Part shown: positions 10,035 to 20,419 of the stretch, in pieces | Layout of the letters: each line of letters begins with the position of its first letter | Position numbering within the stretch: position 1 is the stretch's first letter | Origin: CAWDPQ01 sp049642465 | GTDB taxonomy: Bacteria; Acidobacteriota; Vicinamibacteria; Vicinamibacterales; 2-12-FULL-66-21 | Direction of reading: 5' to 3' | Length of the DNA stretch: 51,078 bases | Assembly: GCA_049642465.1 (NCBI GenBank) | Contig: JBAROV010000048.1 | Coordinates: forward strand, 1-51,078 | Made by a program: the position numbers and the translations under genes | Notes under the pieces: generated by a model | The model's input: only the letters and a program-made list of their open reading frames with translations | Databases searched by the model: none | Told to the model about the DNA's origin: nothing

Positions 10035-10060
10035 AAGGGGGAGGCAGTCGCCTCCCCCTT
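10035..10060 (+). terminator. hairpin after receptor copy 2
   Basis: A perfect 11-bp stem (AAGGGGGAGGC with GCCTCCCCCTT) and 4-base loop begins 12 bases after the receptor stop codon. There is no long U-tract. It lies between the convergent receptor gene and the Ehr operon and could serve both strands. Confidence 0.65.
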
Positions 10061-10087
10061 GCCGCTGACGGGCGTCAACTCCCAGTC

Positions 10088-10160
10088 TTTGGTCTTTGGT
10101 CTTTGGTCTTTGCCCCGAGACTAGAGACTGGAGACCAGAGACTGGAGACCAGAGACCGAC
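10088..10160. repeat. short tandem repeats TTTGGTC and GAGACTG/GAGACCA
   Basis: Three to four copies of a TTTGGTC heptamer (about 10088-10113) are followed by alternating GAGACTG/GAGACCA heptamers (about 10118-10160). The second array runs into the 3' end of the ferredoxin-HyfI gene and encodes its last dozen residues. Confidence 0.7.
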
Positions 10161-10993
10161 GCGCGCGCCTCGCGGAGCCCCATCGCCACGAGCAGGCCGT
10201 TCAGGATCGCCTGCGGGCGCGGTGGACAACCGGGGATGTAGACGTCCACTGGCACCACGCGGTCCACGCCGCCGATCGACGCGTAGGTCCCCTCGCCGAA
10301 GAGTCCTCCGCTACACCCGCACGCGCCCACAGCGACGACGATGCGCGGCTCGGGGGCGGCTTCGTAAGTCCGGCGGAGCGCAATTTCCATGTTGCGTGTC
10401 ACCGGACCGGTGACGAGCAGCACATCGGCATGCCTCGGACTCGCGACGAGGTGAATGCCGAAGCGCTCCATGTCGTAAATCGGATTGGTCGTCGCCGCAA
10501 TCTCGAGTTCGCAGGCATTGCAGCTGCCGGCGTCCACCTGCCGAACGTGAAGCGATCGGCCTAACTGCCCCTGGATGCGGGCACGCAAGCGGTCCGCGGA
10601 CTGCGAAAGTGTCGGCCCAGGCTGCACTTCAACCTGACGAAAAACCTCCCGGCCGGTAGCTGCATCGATGTCGAAGGTCGCGGTCGTAGCAAGTTGTTCT
10701 CGGCTATAGGCCGCGACGTTGACGTCCGTCGAAACGTCCACGGCCTCTTCGGGACATCCGGTCACGCAGGCGCGGCACTGAATGCAGGCCGCGTACGAGA
10801 GTGTGAGGGTCTTCTGCCCCGCTTCGGTTCGCCGCGACTGAATCGCGCCCGTCGGGCAGACGCGCGCACACTCATCGCAGGAGGTACACCGGCTGAAGTC
10901 GATGACCGGGAATCCAAACGCCGCGGCGGCCTTGAACGGATCCGCCTCGGTCAGGACGCCGGTTTTGAAACTCTTCGAGAGAATGCGAAACAT
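10121..10993 (-). CDS. ferredoxin-HyfI fusion, electron-transfer and NuoB-like subunit of an Ehr-type complex
   Basis: A 290-residue fusion of two peripheral subunits. The N-terminal half (about 1-85) is a 2[4Fe-4S] ferredoxin like HyfH/NuoI, with ligands C36, C39, C42, C46 and C70, C73, C76, C80. The C-terminal half (about 150-275) is a HyfI/NuoB-type small subunit with all four ligands of the proximal N2-like cluster: C158 and C161 (CNAC), C225 (GACG) and C256 (GCPPRP). It would pass electrons toward the membrane arm. It is the last gene of the operon, 10 bases after the large subunit. Residues 279-290 are encoded by a heptamer repeat array and are probably not conserved. The intact N2 site contrasts with the missing Ni ligands in the partner. 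Confidence 0.88.
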   Translation of the reverse strand: MFRILSKSFKTGVLTEADPFKAAAAFGFPVIDFSRCTSCDECARVCPTGAIQSRRTEAGQKTLTLSYAACIQCRACVTGCPEEAVDVSTDVNVAAYSREQLATTATFDIDAATGREVFRQVEVQPGPTLSQSADRLRARIQGQLGRSLHVRQVDAGSCNACELEIAATTNPIYDMERFGIHLVASPRHADVLLVTGPVTRNMEIALRRTYEAAPEPRIVVAVGACGCSGGLFGEGTYASIGGVDRVVPVDVYIPGCPPRPQAILNGLLVAMGLREARASVSGLQSLVSSL

Positions 10994-11003
10994 TAGTGTC
11001 CTG

Positions 11004-12580
11004 CTATCGGTCGTTGCCGGAATACGAGAGGTTGAAGCTCTTGTTGATCACCGGAAAATCCGGAATGATGTTCCCAGGAACCGCAAGGGCAAGCCCGGGC
11101 CAATTCAGGAAGCTGGGATCGGTGATCTTCACGCGCGCGATCTCGCCGCGCTCGCCGGTTGCCACATAGTGCGTGCAGGGCCCGCGCCAGCCTTCGGCCC
11201 ACCCGAGCGCGGACGAACGGCCCGGCAACTGACGCGGCATGCGCGCCACCAAATCCCCGGGCGGCAGCGTATCGAGCACCTGGTGCAGAATGCGGAGCGA
11301 CTGCTCGACTTCGCGCGCGCGTACCATCAGCCGCGCCCGTACGTCTCCACCCTCCTCCACCGGCACGTCGAATCGAACACCCTCGTACGCATCGTAAGGA
11401 TGGTCGCGACGGAGATCGCCATCGATCCCCGATGCGCGCGCCGCCATCCCGACGATGCCGAGATCGCGCGCAGCCTGGTTGGTCAGGATTCCCGTGCTGT
11501 CCACGCGGTCAGTAAAGGTTCCGGCGTCAATGAGGAGCGAGATCAAATCGTCGAACTCGCGCTCGAACCCGTGCAGGTGTGAACGCAGCGCCTCGCAGCC
11601 CTGTGCGGAAAGATCCCGCCTCACGCCGCCAAGCGCGATCGTCCCTCTCAGGAGGCGCGTCCCGAACAATTGATCCTGCAGGCGCACCAGGTTTTCGCGG
11701 AGTGCTTGTGCCCGGCTGGCCGGGACGGTGAATGCCACGTCGGTTGCGAGCGCACCGATGTCCGACGTGTGGTTGTAGATGCGTTCGAGTTCGAGCAGTA
11801 CGACACGCAGCGCGCGCGCACGCGGCGGCACCGGGACGTCAGTCAGCCGTTCGATGGCGTGCGCGTAGGCGAGCGCGTGGCCGACGCTGGTGTCACCGGA
11901 AATGGACTCGGCCAGAAACAATCCTTGCGTCCACGGCAAGCGCTCGAAACGTTTTTCCGTACCCTTGTGCACGTAGAACAATCGAAGCTGCAGATACAAC
12001 ACCGGTTCGCCGGCGACGCCGAAGCGAAAGTGTCCCGGCTCGATCACGCCAGCGTGGACCGGGCCCACCGGAACCTGGAAGACCCCTTCACCCTTCACTT
12101 GTCTGAATGGGTGTAGCTCTCCCGGTGTTCGCTGAACGACGGTGTCATCCGCAAAGTCCTTGCGCAGCGCGAATGCGCCTTCGGGCCAGTCATCGTGCAG
12201 CGCTACTCGCATGGGATTCGGATGACCGTCCGGAATGAGGCCGAAGAAATCCATCACTTCACGCTCGAACCAGTTCGCCGCCGGATGTTTCGCCGCAATG
12301 GATCGAAAAGAGGGTTGTGCAGGATCGACGGGAGCGACAATGCGGAGAAAGCTCCGCACACTCGCAAGCGACCAGATGTGGTGGACGAAGAATCGGTTGG
12401 CTGTGGGCCGCTCGTCGGTCGCAAAGAGCGACATCAGCCGTCCGCCCAGACTTCCGACGACCCGGTCGGCAAGCGCGGGTAGTGAGGCCGCATCAGCCTC
12501 GAGCATGAGTTCGCCAGGCCGCACGTCGCGCACGGCCCACTCGAGGACGTTCAGCGCCGCCGCCACCGATGCCGCAGCCG

Positions 12581-12584
<4 letters not shown>
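11004..12584 (-). CDS. HyfG/HycE-like large subunit lacking Ni-Fe ligands (Ehr-type)
   Basis: 526 residues; the start is the ATG at 12584, preceded by GGGAGG and overlapping the HyfF stop (ATGA). It combines a NuoC-like N-terminal part (about 30-150, with HPAANWFEREVMDFFGL) and a NuoD/HycE-like part (about 170-526, with GPVHAGVIEPGHFRF). In catalytic group 4 [NiFe] hydrogenases the nickel is held by RxCGxC near the middle and DPCxxC at the C terminus. Here the matching positions read ISGDTS (S229 and T232 replace the cysteines) and NLSYSG (S520 and G523). All four ligands are absent, as in complex I and in energy-converting-hydrogenase-related (Ehr) complexes. It therefore cannot be a normal hydrogenase; quinone or another redox partner is more likely. 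No hydrogenase maturation protease is present, which agrees. Confidence 0.9.
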
Positions 12585-14068
<1,484 letters not shown>

Positions 14069-14069
14069 G

Positions 14070-14717
14070 TTACCCTTTCAGTTTTGAGAGACGGCTGACG
14101 TCCATCGACTCGAATCGATCCACGATCCGATGGACCAGCACGCCGAGGATGAGAACCGCCAGGATCACGTCGAACGAGATTCCCAGCTCGACGATCAGCG
14201 GCATGCCCGGCGTGACGCCGACGGCCACCAGGAAGACGGCGTTTTCCACGGTCAAAAGCGCGAGGATCTGCGTGATTGCCTTCTTGCGCGTCACCATGAG
14301 GAACAACCCGATGAGGAGCATCGACAGGGCGACGCCAATCAGATGGTGACTTGCACCGCGCATCGCCACTGGAAAACCGGTGCTGACCCGATAGCCCACC
14401 ACCGTCAGTCCAACGCAGGCCAGCAGTGACGCAGGAACGTTGAGGAACGGCTCGATTTCGCGATGAATGCCGATGCGATCGATCACGCGCATCAGAAACC
14501 ATGGGATCACGATCGTCTTGAGCGCGACGGTGAGGCCCGCGGTCACAAACAAATCGTGCCTCGAGTCGGCGAGGGCAATGGTGGCCGCGACGATCGCGAG
14601 CAGCAGCGACTGCACGCCGTAAAGGCGAATTGCCGTGAACAGAGCTTTCTGCCCGACCATCAGATATGCGGTCACGAGCATCCCGGCGGCGCAGAGAATC
14701 AGAAGTTCGTCGGTCAA
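14070..14717 (-). CDS. HyfE-like membrane subunit
   Basis: A 215-residue hydrophobic protein with about six membrane spans, such as LLILCAAGMLVTAYLMVG at the N terminus. It matches the HyfE family, which resembles a fused NuoK plus extra helices. It starts with TTG at 14717 after a weak GGAAA. The position between HyfC and HyfF is the standard gene order of hydrogenase-4-like operons. The role is structural and ion-conducting in the membrane arm. A polar middle stretch, TRKKAITQILALLTVENAVF, holds the conserved VENA motif of NuoK-like subunits. Confidence 0.82.
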   Translation of the reverse strand: MTDELLILCAAGMLVTAYLMVGQKALFTAIRLYGVQSLLLAIVAATIALADSRHDLFVTAGLTVALKTIVIPWFLMRVIDRIGIHREIEPFLNVPASLLACVGLTVVGYRVSTGFPVAMRGASHHLIGVALSMLLIGLFLMVTRKKAITQILALLTVENAVFLVAVGVTPGMPLIVELGISFDVILAVLILGVLVHRIVDRFESMDVSRLSKLKG

Positions 14718-14765
14718 GAGATTTCCATCCGTGGCTTCCGCCTTCAGGCGGAAAGTCCTACGTCC

Positions 14766-15722
14766 TCACAGAAAACGGATCGCCAGCGCGAGAAATGCCA
14801 GCCCAAGCGATGTGGACACCAGCTCCGGGACCCGGAACAGGCGCAGCTTCGCGTTCATGCTCTCGATGAGCGTCACGATGATGGCGAGCCCGCACACTTT
14901 GGCTGCCCAGATGACGATGGACATCAGGAGCGGCACTGGCGCGAGACTCGTCGCGATTCCGAGCGGCATGAACAGATCGATGAGCAGAGTCAGATACAGC
15001 AGCTCCTTCACTGCCGCCGTCCACTCAACCAGCGCCAGATCCGGTCCCGCGTACTCCAGCACCATCGCCTCGTGAATCATCGTCAGCTCGAGATGCGTGG
15101 CCGGGTTGTCCACGGGAATCCTCCCCGTCTCGGCGACGACGATGATCAGGAGTCCGGCAAAGGCGAGCAGATCGCTCGGGTGATAGGACGGTCCCTGGTC
15201 GAGGAGGCCGCGGACGAGGGCGCCGAGGTTCATCGATCCGGCAGCCAGCGCCGACGTGAACAGGCCAAGCATCAACGCCGGTTCCGCGAGCGCCGCGATC
15301 GTCATGTCGCGGCTCGCTCCCATTCCGCCAAAGGGACTGCCGGTATCGAGCGCCGCGGTGGCCAGCGCAAACCGTCCCAGCGCGAGCGTCCCGACGAGGA
15401 GCAGGATGCCTCCCGCGGATTCGAGTGGCGCGGCTGCCGTCCACACCGGCACCAGCGTTGTCGCCGCAAGCGCGGCTGCGAAGTAGACGCGCGGACCGGC
15501 GACATAAATCCACGACGCTGTTTCGGAGCGCACGGGCTCCTTGCGCAGCAGTTTCGCGAGGTCGTAGTAACCCTGAAGCAGCGGTGGCCCCTGGCGATTC
15601 TGGAGCCGTGCCTTCATCTTCTTGATCAGCGTCTTGAGAAGAGGGGCGACGGCAAGCATCGCTGCAGCCTGAACGAATGCAGCGACGGTTATGCCGACGC
15701 CGTGCACGAATTCGGAATTCAC
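14766..15722 (-). CDS. HyfC/HycD-like (NuoH-type) membrane subunit
   Basis: A 318-residue protein with about eight membrane helices, of the complex I subunit 1 (NuoH)/HycD family. Characteristic parts are KTLIKKMKARLQNRQGPP near residue 35, the RQGP loop contacting the peripheral arm, and TGRIPVDNPATHLELTMIHE at about 200, the conserved acidic loop near the quinone site. It anchors the peripheral large and small subunits to the membrane. The GTG start overlaps the stop of the upstream antiporter gene by 4 bases. The acidic residues of the loop are retained, so coupling to proton movement is plausible. Confidence 0.9.
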   Translation of the reverse strand: MNSEFVHGVGITVAAFVQAAAMLAVAPLLKTLIKKMKARLQNRQGPPLLQGYYDLAKLLRKEPVRSETASWIYVAGPRVYFAAALAATTLVPVWTAAAPLESAGGILLLVGTLALGRFALATAALDTGSPFGGMGASRDMTIAALAEPALMLGLFTSALAAGSMNLGALVRGLLDQGPSYHPSDLLAFAGLLIIVVAETGRIPVDNPATHLELTMIHEAMVLEYAGPDLALVEWTAAVKELLYLTLLIDLFMPLGIATSLAPVPLLMSIVIWAAKVCGLAIIVTLIESMNAKLRLFRVPELVSTSLGLAFLALAIRFL

Positions 15723-17758
15723 GTCGTACCTCCGAGCCAGATGAGCAAGGTGACGGCGAGCACCAGCACGTAAGCGAGGTAGGCGTGGAGACTGCCGGCC
15801 TGAAGACCTTTCATTCCATCCGCCACTCGCAGCACGCCGCGGACCAGGGGCTCGTAGACATACCGCTCGAACGTCGGCTCAATGCTCGCGCGATACCGCA
15901 CTTCGCGGGTGAAATAGGGGGAGACTTCTGCCAGCGTTTCAACTTCACGCGTGGGGCGGTAGACGGCACGAAAAATCATCATCAAGGGCTTCGAAAATGC
16001 CGTCGCCGTGTACTCGGTACTCGCGGAAAGTTCTCCCCCGCAGCCCCACGTCGGCTCTCGTCGCGCCGCGATACGGTGCCACCGCGTCACAATCACCGAC
16101 AATCCAAACGCCACCGCGAGCGCCCCGCCAAGGACGGCCGGGACGACGTAGTCGAACGATGAAAGTCCGGAGACGATGCCGGACGCGCCGCGGGCAAAAT
16201 CGGTCTGCAGCCGCACACCTGGCATCGAGGCAGCGACTCCACCAATCGCACCGAGTGCGGCGCCGGGAAACACGCCCAAGGCGAGACACAGCGCCGCGAG
16301 AAATACCTGCGGCACGAGCATGATGGCTGGCGATTCGTGCGCCTGGTCAGCCGCGAGTGTCCGCGGCCGCGCCAGAAAACTGATGCCGAACGCACGGACG
16401 AAACAGGCAGCCGCGAGCGCCGTCGTTAACGCCAGCATGGCGCCTGCCAGCGGAAAATTCAGTCTGACGAGCCCAGGCGTTGACGTGAACCCGAAGAGCA
16501 GCGCCTGAAACGTCAGCCACTCGCTGATGAAACCATTGAGCAACGGCAGACCGGAAATCGCCATGGCGCCGATGAGAAACAACAGTCCGGTCCACGGCAT
16601 CCGTCGAATGAGCCCGCCAAGTTCCTCGATTTGACGGGTGCCCGTTTCCGTGACGATGTTGCCGGCGCCGAGGAAGAGCAGGCTCTTGAACGCTGCGTGA
16701 TTGAGGACGTGCGCGAGACTTGCTGCCAGGGCGACCGCCGTCAGCTCTCCGCGGCCGTGCGCCAGGGCCATCATGCCGGCGCCGAGGGCGAGGACGATGA
16801 TGCCGGTGTTTTCGATCGTGCTGTACGCCAACAGGCGCTTGATATCGGTTTGCGTCAGCGCGTAGAGCACACCGAGGACCGCTGAGAGCGTTCCGAGCAA
16901 CAGGCAAACGAGCGCCCAGTAGACATCGGGAGTCCCAAGCCCGAATGCACACACGCGGACGAGACCGTATATGCCAGCCGTGATGAGGACGGCGGACATC
17001 AGCGCCGAAACGCTGCTCGGAGCTGCCGGATGCGCCTCGGGTAACCACACGTGCAGCGGCACGATTCCGGCTTTCACACCGAAACCAACGAAGAAGAGTG
17101 CGAAAAGCACATGACGAAGTGAACCCTGGGCGAGATTCCCGGCAAGGATGGCCGAAAAGGACGTGGTATTCGCCGCAGCGGACAGGACGAAGAATCCGGC
17201 AACGAGGCACCCGGTTCCCACGTGCGACATGACGAGGTAGAGATAGGCGGCCCGGCGGCTGGCCCGATCCTGATGCTCGATCGCGACGAGAATCGCCGTC
17301 GCGAGCGTCATCAACTCCCACGCGAAGATAAACGTCAGCACGTCTGACGCGGCAAACACCAATTCAACCGCGCCAAGCAACGCGTTGAACGCGACGGCGA
17401 CGCTCGCTGTCCGCTTCGGCGGAATCGCGTGCGCGAAATATCCCACGCTGTAAACCGTGACGGGAATGGCGACAATTCCCAGTACGAGCAGAAACCACGC
17501 TGACAAGGGCGTCAGTTGATAGCCGAACTCGATGCCGGATGCCGCGTGCCGGAGAAGGACGCCTTCAACGGTGCCGCGCATTCTCACGAGGTCGAGCGCC
17601 ACCCGCAACGTAATGACCGACGCGACCAGAGAGCCGGCGAGCGCAACGAACCGGCACAAGCGTGGACGACCGCGCAAGAGAAGCGATGCGACGATTGCGG
17701 CCAAACGGATGACGAACGCCGCGGGGAGGCCCGCGGCCAGAAGCGAACCGATAGTCAA
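15719..17758 (-). CDS. HyfB-like (NuoL-type) antiporter subunit, second copy
   Basis: 679 residues from a TTG at 17758. I prefer this start because it follows GGAGGGGG, sits one base after the previous stop codon, and gives an N terminus (TIGSLLAAGLPA) matching the paralogue. An ATG 48 bases upstream lies inside the previous gene. The protein is a Mrp/NuoL-like membrane subunit, with ELMTLATAILVAIEHQD (channel glutamate region), KAGIVPLHVWLPEAHPAAPS and LLAYSTIENTGII. A C-terminal extension contains PTWGCGGEL and FRAVYRPTREVE, typical of HyfB-type subunits. It is clearly a tandem duplicate of the next gene. It should translocate ions in the membrane arm. Confidence 0.88.
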   Translation of the reverse strand: MTIGSLLAAGLPAAFVIRLAAIVASLLLRGRPRLCRFVALAGSLVASVITLRVALDLVRMRGTVEGVLLRHAASGIEFGYQLTPLSAWFLLVLGIVAIPVTVYSVGYFAHAIPPKRTASVAVAFNALLGAVELVFAASDVLTFIFAWELMTLATAILVAIEHQDRASRRAAYLYLVMSHVGTGCLVAGFFVLSAAANTTSFSAILAGNLAQGSLRHVLFALFFVGFGVKAGIVPLHVWLPEAHPAAPSSVSALMSAVLITAGIYGLVRVCAFGLGTPDVYWALVCLLLGTLSAVLGVLYALTQTDIKRLLAYSTIENTGIIVLALGAGMMALAHGRGELTAVALAASLAHVLNHAAFKSLLFLGAGNIVTETGTRQIEELGGLIRRMPWTGLLFLIGAMAISGLPLLNGFISEWLTFQALLFGFTSTPGLVRLNFPLAGAMLALTTALAAACFVRAFGISFLARPRTLAADQAHESPAIMLVPQVFLAALCLALGVFPGAALGAIGGVAASMPGVRLQTDFARGASGIVSGLSSFDYVVPAVLGGALAVAFGLSVIVTRWHRIAARREPTWGCGGELSASTEYTATAFSKPLMMIFRAVYRPTREVETLAEVSPYFTREVRYRASIEPTFERYVYEPLVRGVLRVADGMKGLQAGSLHAYLAYVLVLAVTLLIWLGGTT

Positions 17759-17759
17759 C

Positions 17760-19784
17760 TCACCCCCTCCACCACACCAGCAGCACCAGACAGACGACGA
17801 GCGCAATCACGTATCCGAGATAGGCGTGCAGACTCCCCGCCTGCAGCACCTTCAAGCCGCCGGCGATCTTCAGCACGCCACGTATGAGCGGCTCGTAGAC
17901 GTACCGTTCGAACGTCGGCTCGATGTGCGCTCGATAGCGGACTTCCTGCGGAAAGTACGGCGACGCGCCTGCCAGCGCCTCCACCTCGCGGGTCGGGCGA
18001 TAGACAGCCCGAAAAATCATCATCACCGGTTTTGAAAACGCCGTGGCCGTGTACTCCGTGCCCGCGCTCAGTTCGCCGCCACATCCCCACGTCGGCACGC
18101 GCCGAACGGCGCGCCGCCAGCGCCACGACAGCACGGCTGACAGTACGACGCCCGTGACGAGTGCCAGCGCGAGCAGCGCCGGGATGACGTAATCCAGGGA
18201 GACGAGCCCGGAGGTCATTCCAAATGGCCCGCGCGTCATGTTGGCGCGGACGTCGAACCCCGGCACCGACGCGAGCACACCGCCAAGCACGCGCAACACG
18301 CGACCGGGAAACAAGCCAAGCGCGACGCATGCGACCGCAAGCATCGCCTGGGGCACGAGCATCAGGCGAGACGACTCGCGCGCGTCGGCAGCGGCATGAC
18401 TCCGCGGCAGCGCCAGAAACGTGATGCCGAACGCTTTCACGAAACACGCCGCAGCCAGCGCCGTCGTCAGGGCGAGGAGCGCGCCGCCAAGCGGGAAGAG
18501 GAAGTGGACGAGCGGCTCATTGGAGCCGCGAAAGCCAAACAGAAAGGCCTGAAACGTCAGCCATTCGCTCGCGAATCCATTGAGCGGCGGAAGTCCGGAG
18601 ATGGCCATGGCGCCGATCAGGAACCACAAGCCAGTCCACGGCATTCGCCGGAGCAACCCTCCGTACTCCTCGATGTGTCGTGTCCCCGTCGTCAACACCA
18701 CGCCGCCGGCGCCGAGAAACAGGAGCGCTTTGAACACGGCATGATTCATTACGTGATAGAGACTCGCGGCGACGCCGACCGAGGCGACGTCGCTCCGCCC
18801 GTAGGCGAGAGCCATCATGCCCGCGCCGAGGCCGAGCAGGATGATGCCGATGTTCTCGATGCTGTGATACGCGAGGAGACGCTTCAGATCGTGTTGCATC
18901 AACGCATAGAGCACGCCCAGCACCGCGGAGAGGCCGCCGAGCGCCACCACAATGACGCCCCATGACAGGCTCGGAACGCCAAGACCGAATGCACAGACAC
19001 GCACGAGTCCATAGATGCCTGCCTTGATGAGCGTTCCCGACATCAATGCCGATATCGGACTCGGCGCTGCCGGATGCGCCACCGGCAACCAGACGTGCAG
19101 TGGAATGACACCCGCTTTTACGCCAAATCCGAGAAAGAACAGGGCGAATAACACGTGACGCATCCCACCCGATGCCACCGTGCCGGACAGGAGCGCCGAA
19201 AATTCAACAGAGCCGGCCGCTGAGGCCATGACGAGGAATCCGGCAATCAGGCAGCCCGTCCCCACGTGCGACATCACCAGGTAGAGAAAGGCGGCACGGC
19301 GATTCTCGCGAACTTCCTGCTCGGTCGTGACGAGCGCCGCGGTCGCCAGCGTCATCAACTCCCACGCGAACAGAAACGTGATGGCATCAGCCGCCGCAAA
19401 CACGAGTTCAACGGAACCGAGCAGGACGTTGAACCCGCTTCCCATGAATGCCGCGCGGTGCCGGAGGTGCGGGTGGCCGACGTAGCCGATGCTGAAGAGC
19501 GCGATCGGAAGCGCAACGAGAGAGAGGACCAGCAGAAACCACGCGGCCAGCGGATCGATCGAGTAGCCAAGCGAGAAGCCCGACGCGCGGTGTGCGAGCA
19601 GGAGTCCGCTGGGCGCGCCGCCGCCGCGAAGCACTCCGGTTGCCAGGACGCCCGTCCCGAGCGAGGCGACGGCGGAGCCGAGAAATGAAACGGCAAGCGC
19701 CAGTCCTTTCCAACGGCCAAGGAGCAGCGTGAGCAGGATGAGGCCCAGCCGGAGGGCAAGGATGTCTGGCAGTCCGACGGTCAT
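17760..19784 (-). CDS. HyfB-like (NuoL-type) antiporter subunit, first copy
   Basis: A 674-residue polytopic subunit of the Mrp/NuoL family, first of the tandem pair. Key sequences are AWELMTLATAALVTTEQE (membrane glutamate), KAGVIPLHVWLPVAHPAAPS, LLAYHSIENIGIILLG and the HyfB-type C terminus with TWGCGGEL and FRAVYRPTREVEAL. Its ATG overlaps the regulator's stop by 4 bases. It resembles its neighbour over the full length, including the C-terminal domain, so it arose by whole-gene duplication. Classical hydrogenase-4 has HyfB, HyfD and HyfF; here a second HyfB takes the place of HyfD. Confidence 0.9.
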   Translation of the reverse strand: MTVGLPDILALRLGLILLTLLLGRWKGLALAVSFLGSAVASLGTGVLATGVLRGGGAPSGLLLAHRASGFSLGYSIDPLAAWFLLVLSLVALPIALFSIGYVGHPHLRHRAAFMGSGFNVLLGSVELVFAAADAITFLFAWELMTLATAALVTTEQEVRENRRAAFLYLVMSHVGTGCLIAGFLVMASAAGSVEFSALLSGTVASGGMRHVLFALFFLGFGVKAGVIPLHVWLPVAHPAAPSPISALMSGTLIKAGIYGLVRVCAFGLGVPSLSWGVIVVALGGLSAVLGVLYALMQHDLKRLLAYHSIENIGIILLGLGAGMMALAYGRSDVASVGVAASLYHVMNHAVFKALLFLGAGGVVLTTGTRHIEEYGGLLRRMPWTGLWFLIGAMAISGLPPLNGFASEWLTFQAFLFGFRGSNEPLVHFLFPLGGALLALTTALAAACFVKAFGITFLALPRSHAAADARESSRLMLVPQAMLAVACVALGLFPGRVLRVLGGVLASVPGFDVRANMTRGPFGMTSGLVSLDYVIPALLALALVTGVVLSAVLSWRWRRAVRRVPTWGCGGELSAGTEYTATAFSKPVMMIFRAVYRPTREVEALAGASPYFPQEVRYRAHIEPTFERYVYEPLIRGVLKIAGGLKVLQAGSLHAYLGYVIALVVCLVLLVWWRG

Positions 19785-20122
19785 GACCGGCGTGCTTCGC
19801 GGCGCAGTGCTTTGAGCATCGACTGCGTATCGACCAGATGGTTGTTGAAGATCTCGCGCGCAACGGCGAGCAGTTTGGTGATCAGCGGATCGCTGAGGGC
19901 GTAGCGGACGTTGGTGCCGACCTTGCGCGAGGTCACGACGTTCTTGCCGCGGAGGATCGCGAGCTGCTGCGAGACGATCGGCTGTTCGAGGTCGAGCGCC
20001 TGCTGGAGCTCCTGGACGCTGCGCTCGCCGTGGCCGAGGGACTCGAGGATACGGATGCGGATGGGGTGCGCAAGGGCGCGGAAAAAGCCGGCCTTGAACT
20101 CCTGCAGCGCCGGGCTATTCAT
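19781..20122 (-). CDS. ArsR-family winged-helix regulator
   Basis: A 113-residue DNA-binding protein with the ArsR/SmtB fold: ALAHPIRIRILESL (helix 1), ERSVQELQQALDLEQPIVSQ (helix-turn-helix, about 34-53), and a wing with SRKVGTNVRYAL. It contains no cysteine, so the usual Cys-based metal or sulfide sensing sites are absent. It is the first gene of the Ehr operon, overlapping the first HyfB gene by 4 bases, and probably represses or activates the operon and itself. A 9-base direct repeat covers its start codon. The signal sensed is unknown. Confidence 0.88.
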   Translation of the reverse strand: MNSPALQEFKAGFFRALAHPIRIRILESLGHGERSVQELQQALDLEQPIVSQQLAILRGKNVVTSRKVGTNVRYALSDPLITKLLAVAREIFNNHLVDTQSMLKALRREARRS

Positions 20123-20149
20123 ATCACAATATTCATATACTCGATTATA
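20116..20149 (-). promoter_or_regulatory. possible promoter/operator of the Ehr operon
   Basis: This is an A/T-rich island in GC-rich DNA. Two direct copies of TATTCATAT (20116-20124 and 20130-20138, plus-strand sense) are spaced 14 bases start to start; the first overlaps the regulator's start codon. On the minus strand a TATAAT box lies at 20149-20144. No good -35 box is visible. An autoregulatory ArsR-type operator is inferred. Confidence 0.35.
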
Positions 20150-20170
20150 GCAGTTCTTTGAGCCGCCGGT

Positions 20171-20315
20171 GGATCGCTAGCGGGGCGGGCACCCCGCGGG
20201 TCCTGTCGCCCGGCAGCCCACTGGGATGCACGCGCGGCGCGGTGTACGGGTACCCGCGCGTGATCCCAGCGGGCGCCCCGGGCGCCACCCGCGAGCCCGC
20301 GATCGCTAGCGATTC
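20171..20315. repeat. dispersed long-hairpin repeat, family A copy 1
   Basis: A GC-rich imperfect palindrome about 145 bp long. Its core shares long identical blocks with 28095-28222, such as GCGGGCACCCCGCGGGTCC and GCCACCCGCGAGCCCGC. Inner arms around GGGATGCACGCGCGG and CCGCGCGTGATCCCA pair. Outer arms are GGATCGCTAGCG on the left and CGCTAGCGATTC on the right. It fills most of the 297-base gap between the regulator and the MFS gene. Confidence 0.8.
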
Positions 20316-20419
20316 GCGTGAGCGATGACCGACGCGCCGCATTCACCGACTGACCGCGGCAGTCGCGACGAGCGACCGACCAGCGCCAGCCGGACTAGCG
20401 ACTAGACTGACAGGCGAAG

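Noticed and set aside
14463..15773. 436-codon plus-strand open frame across HyfC/HyfE
   Set aside because: His/Arg/Gln-rich shadow of the minus-strand membrane genes.
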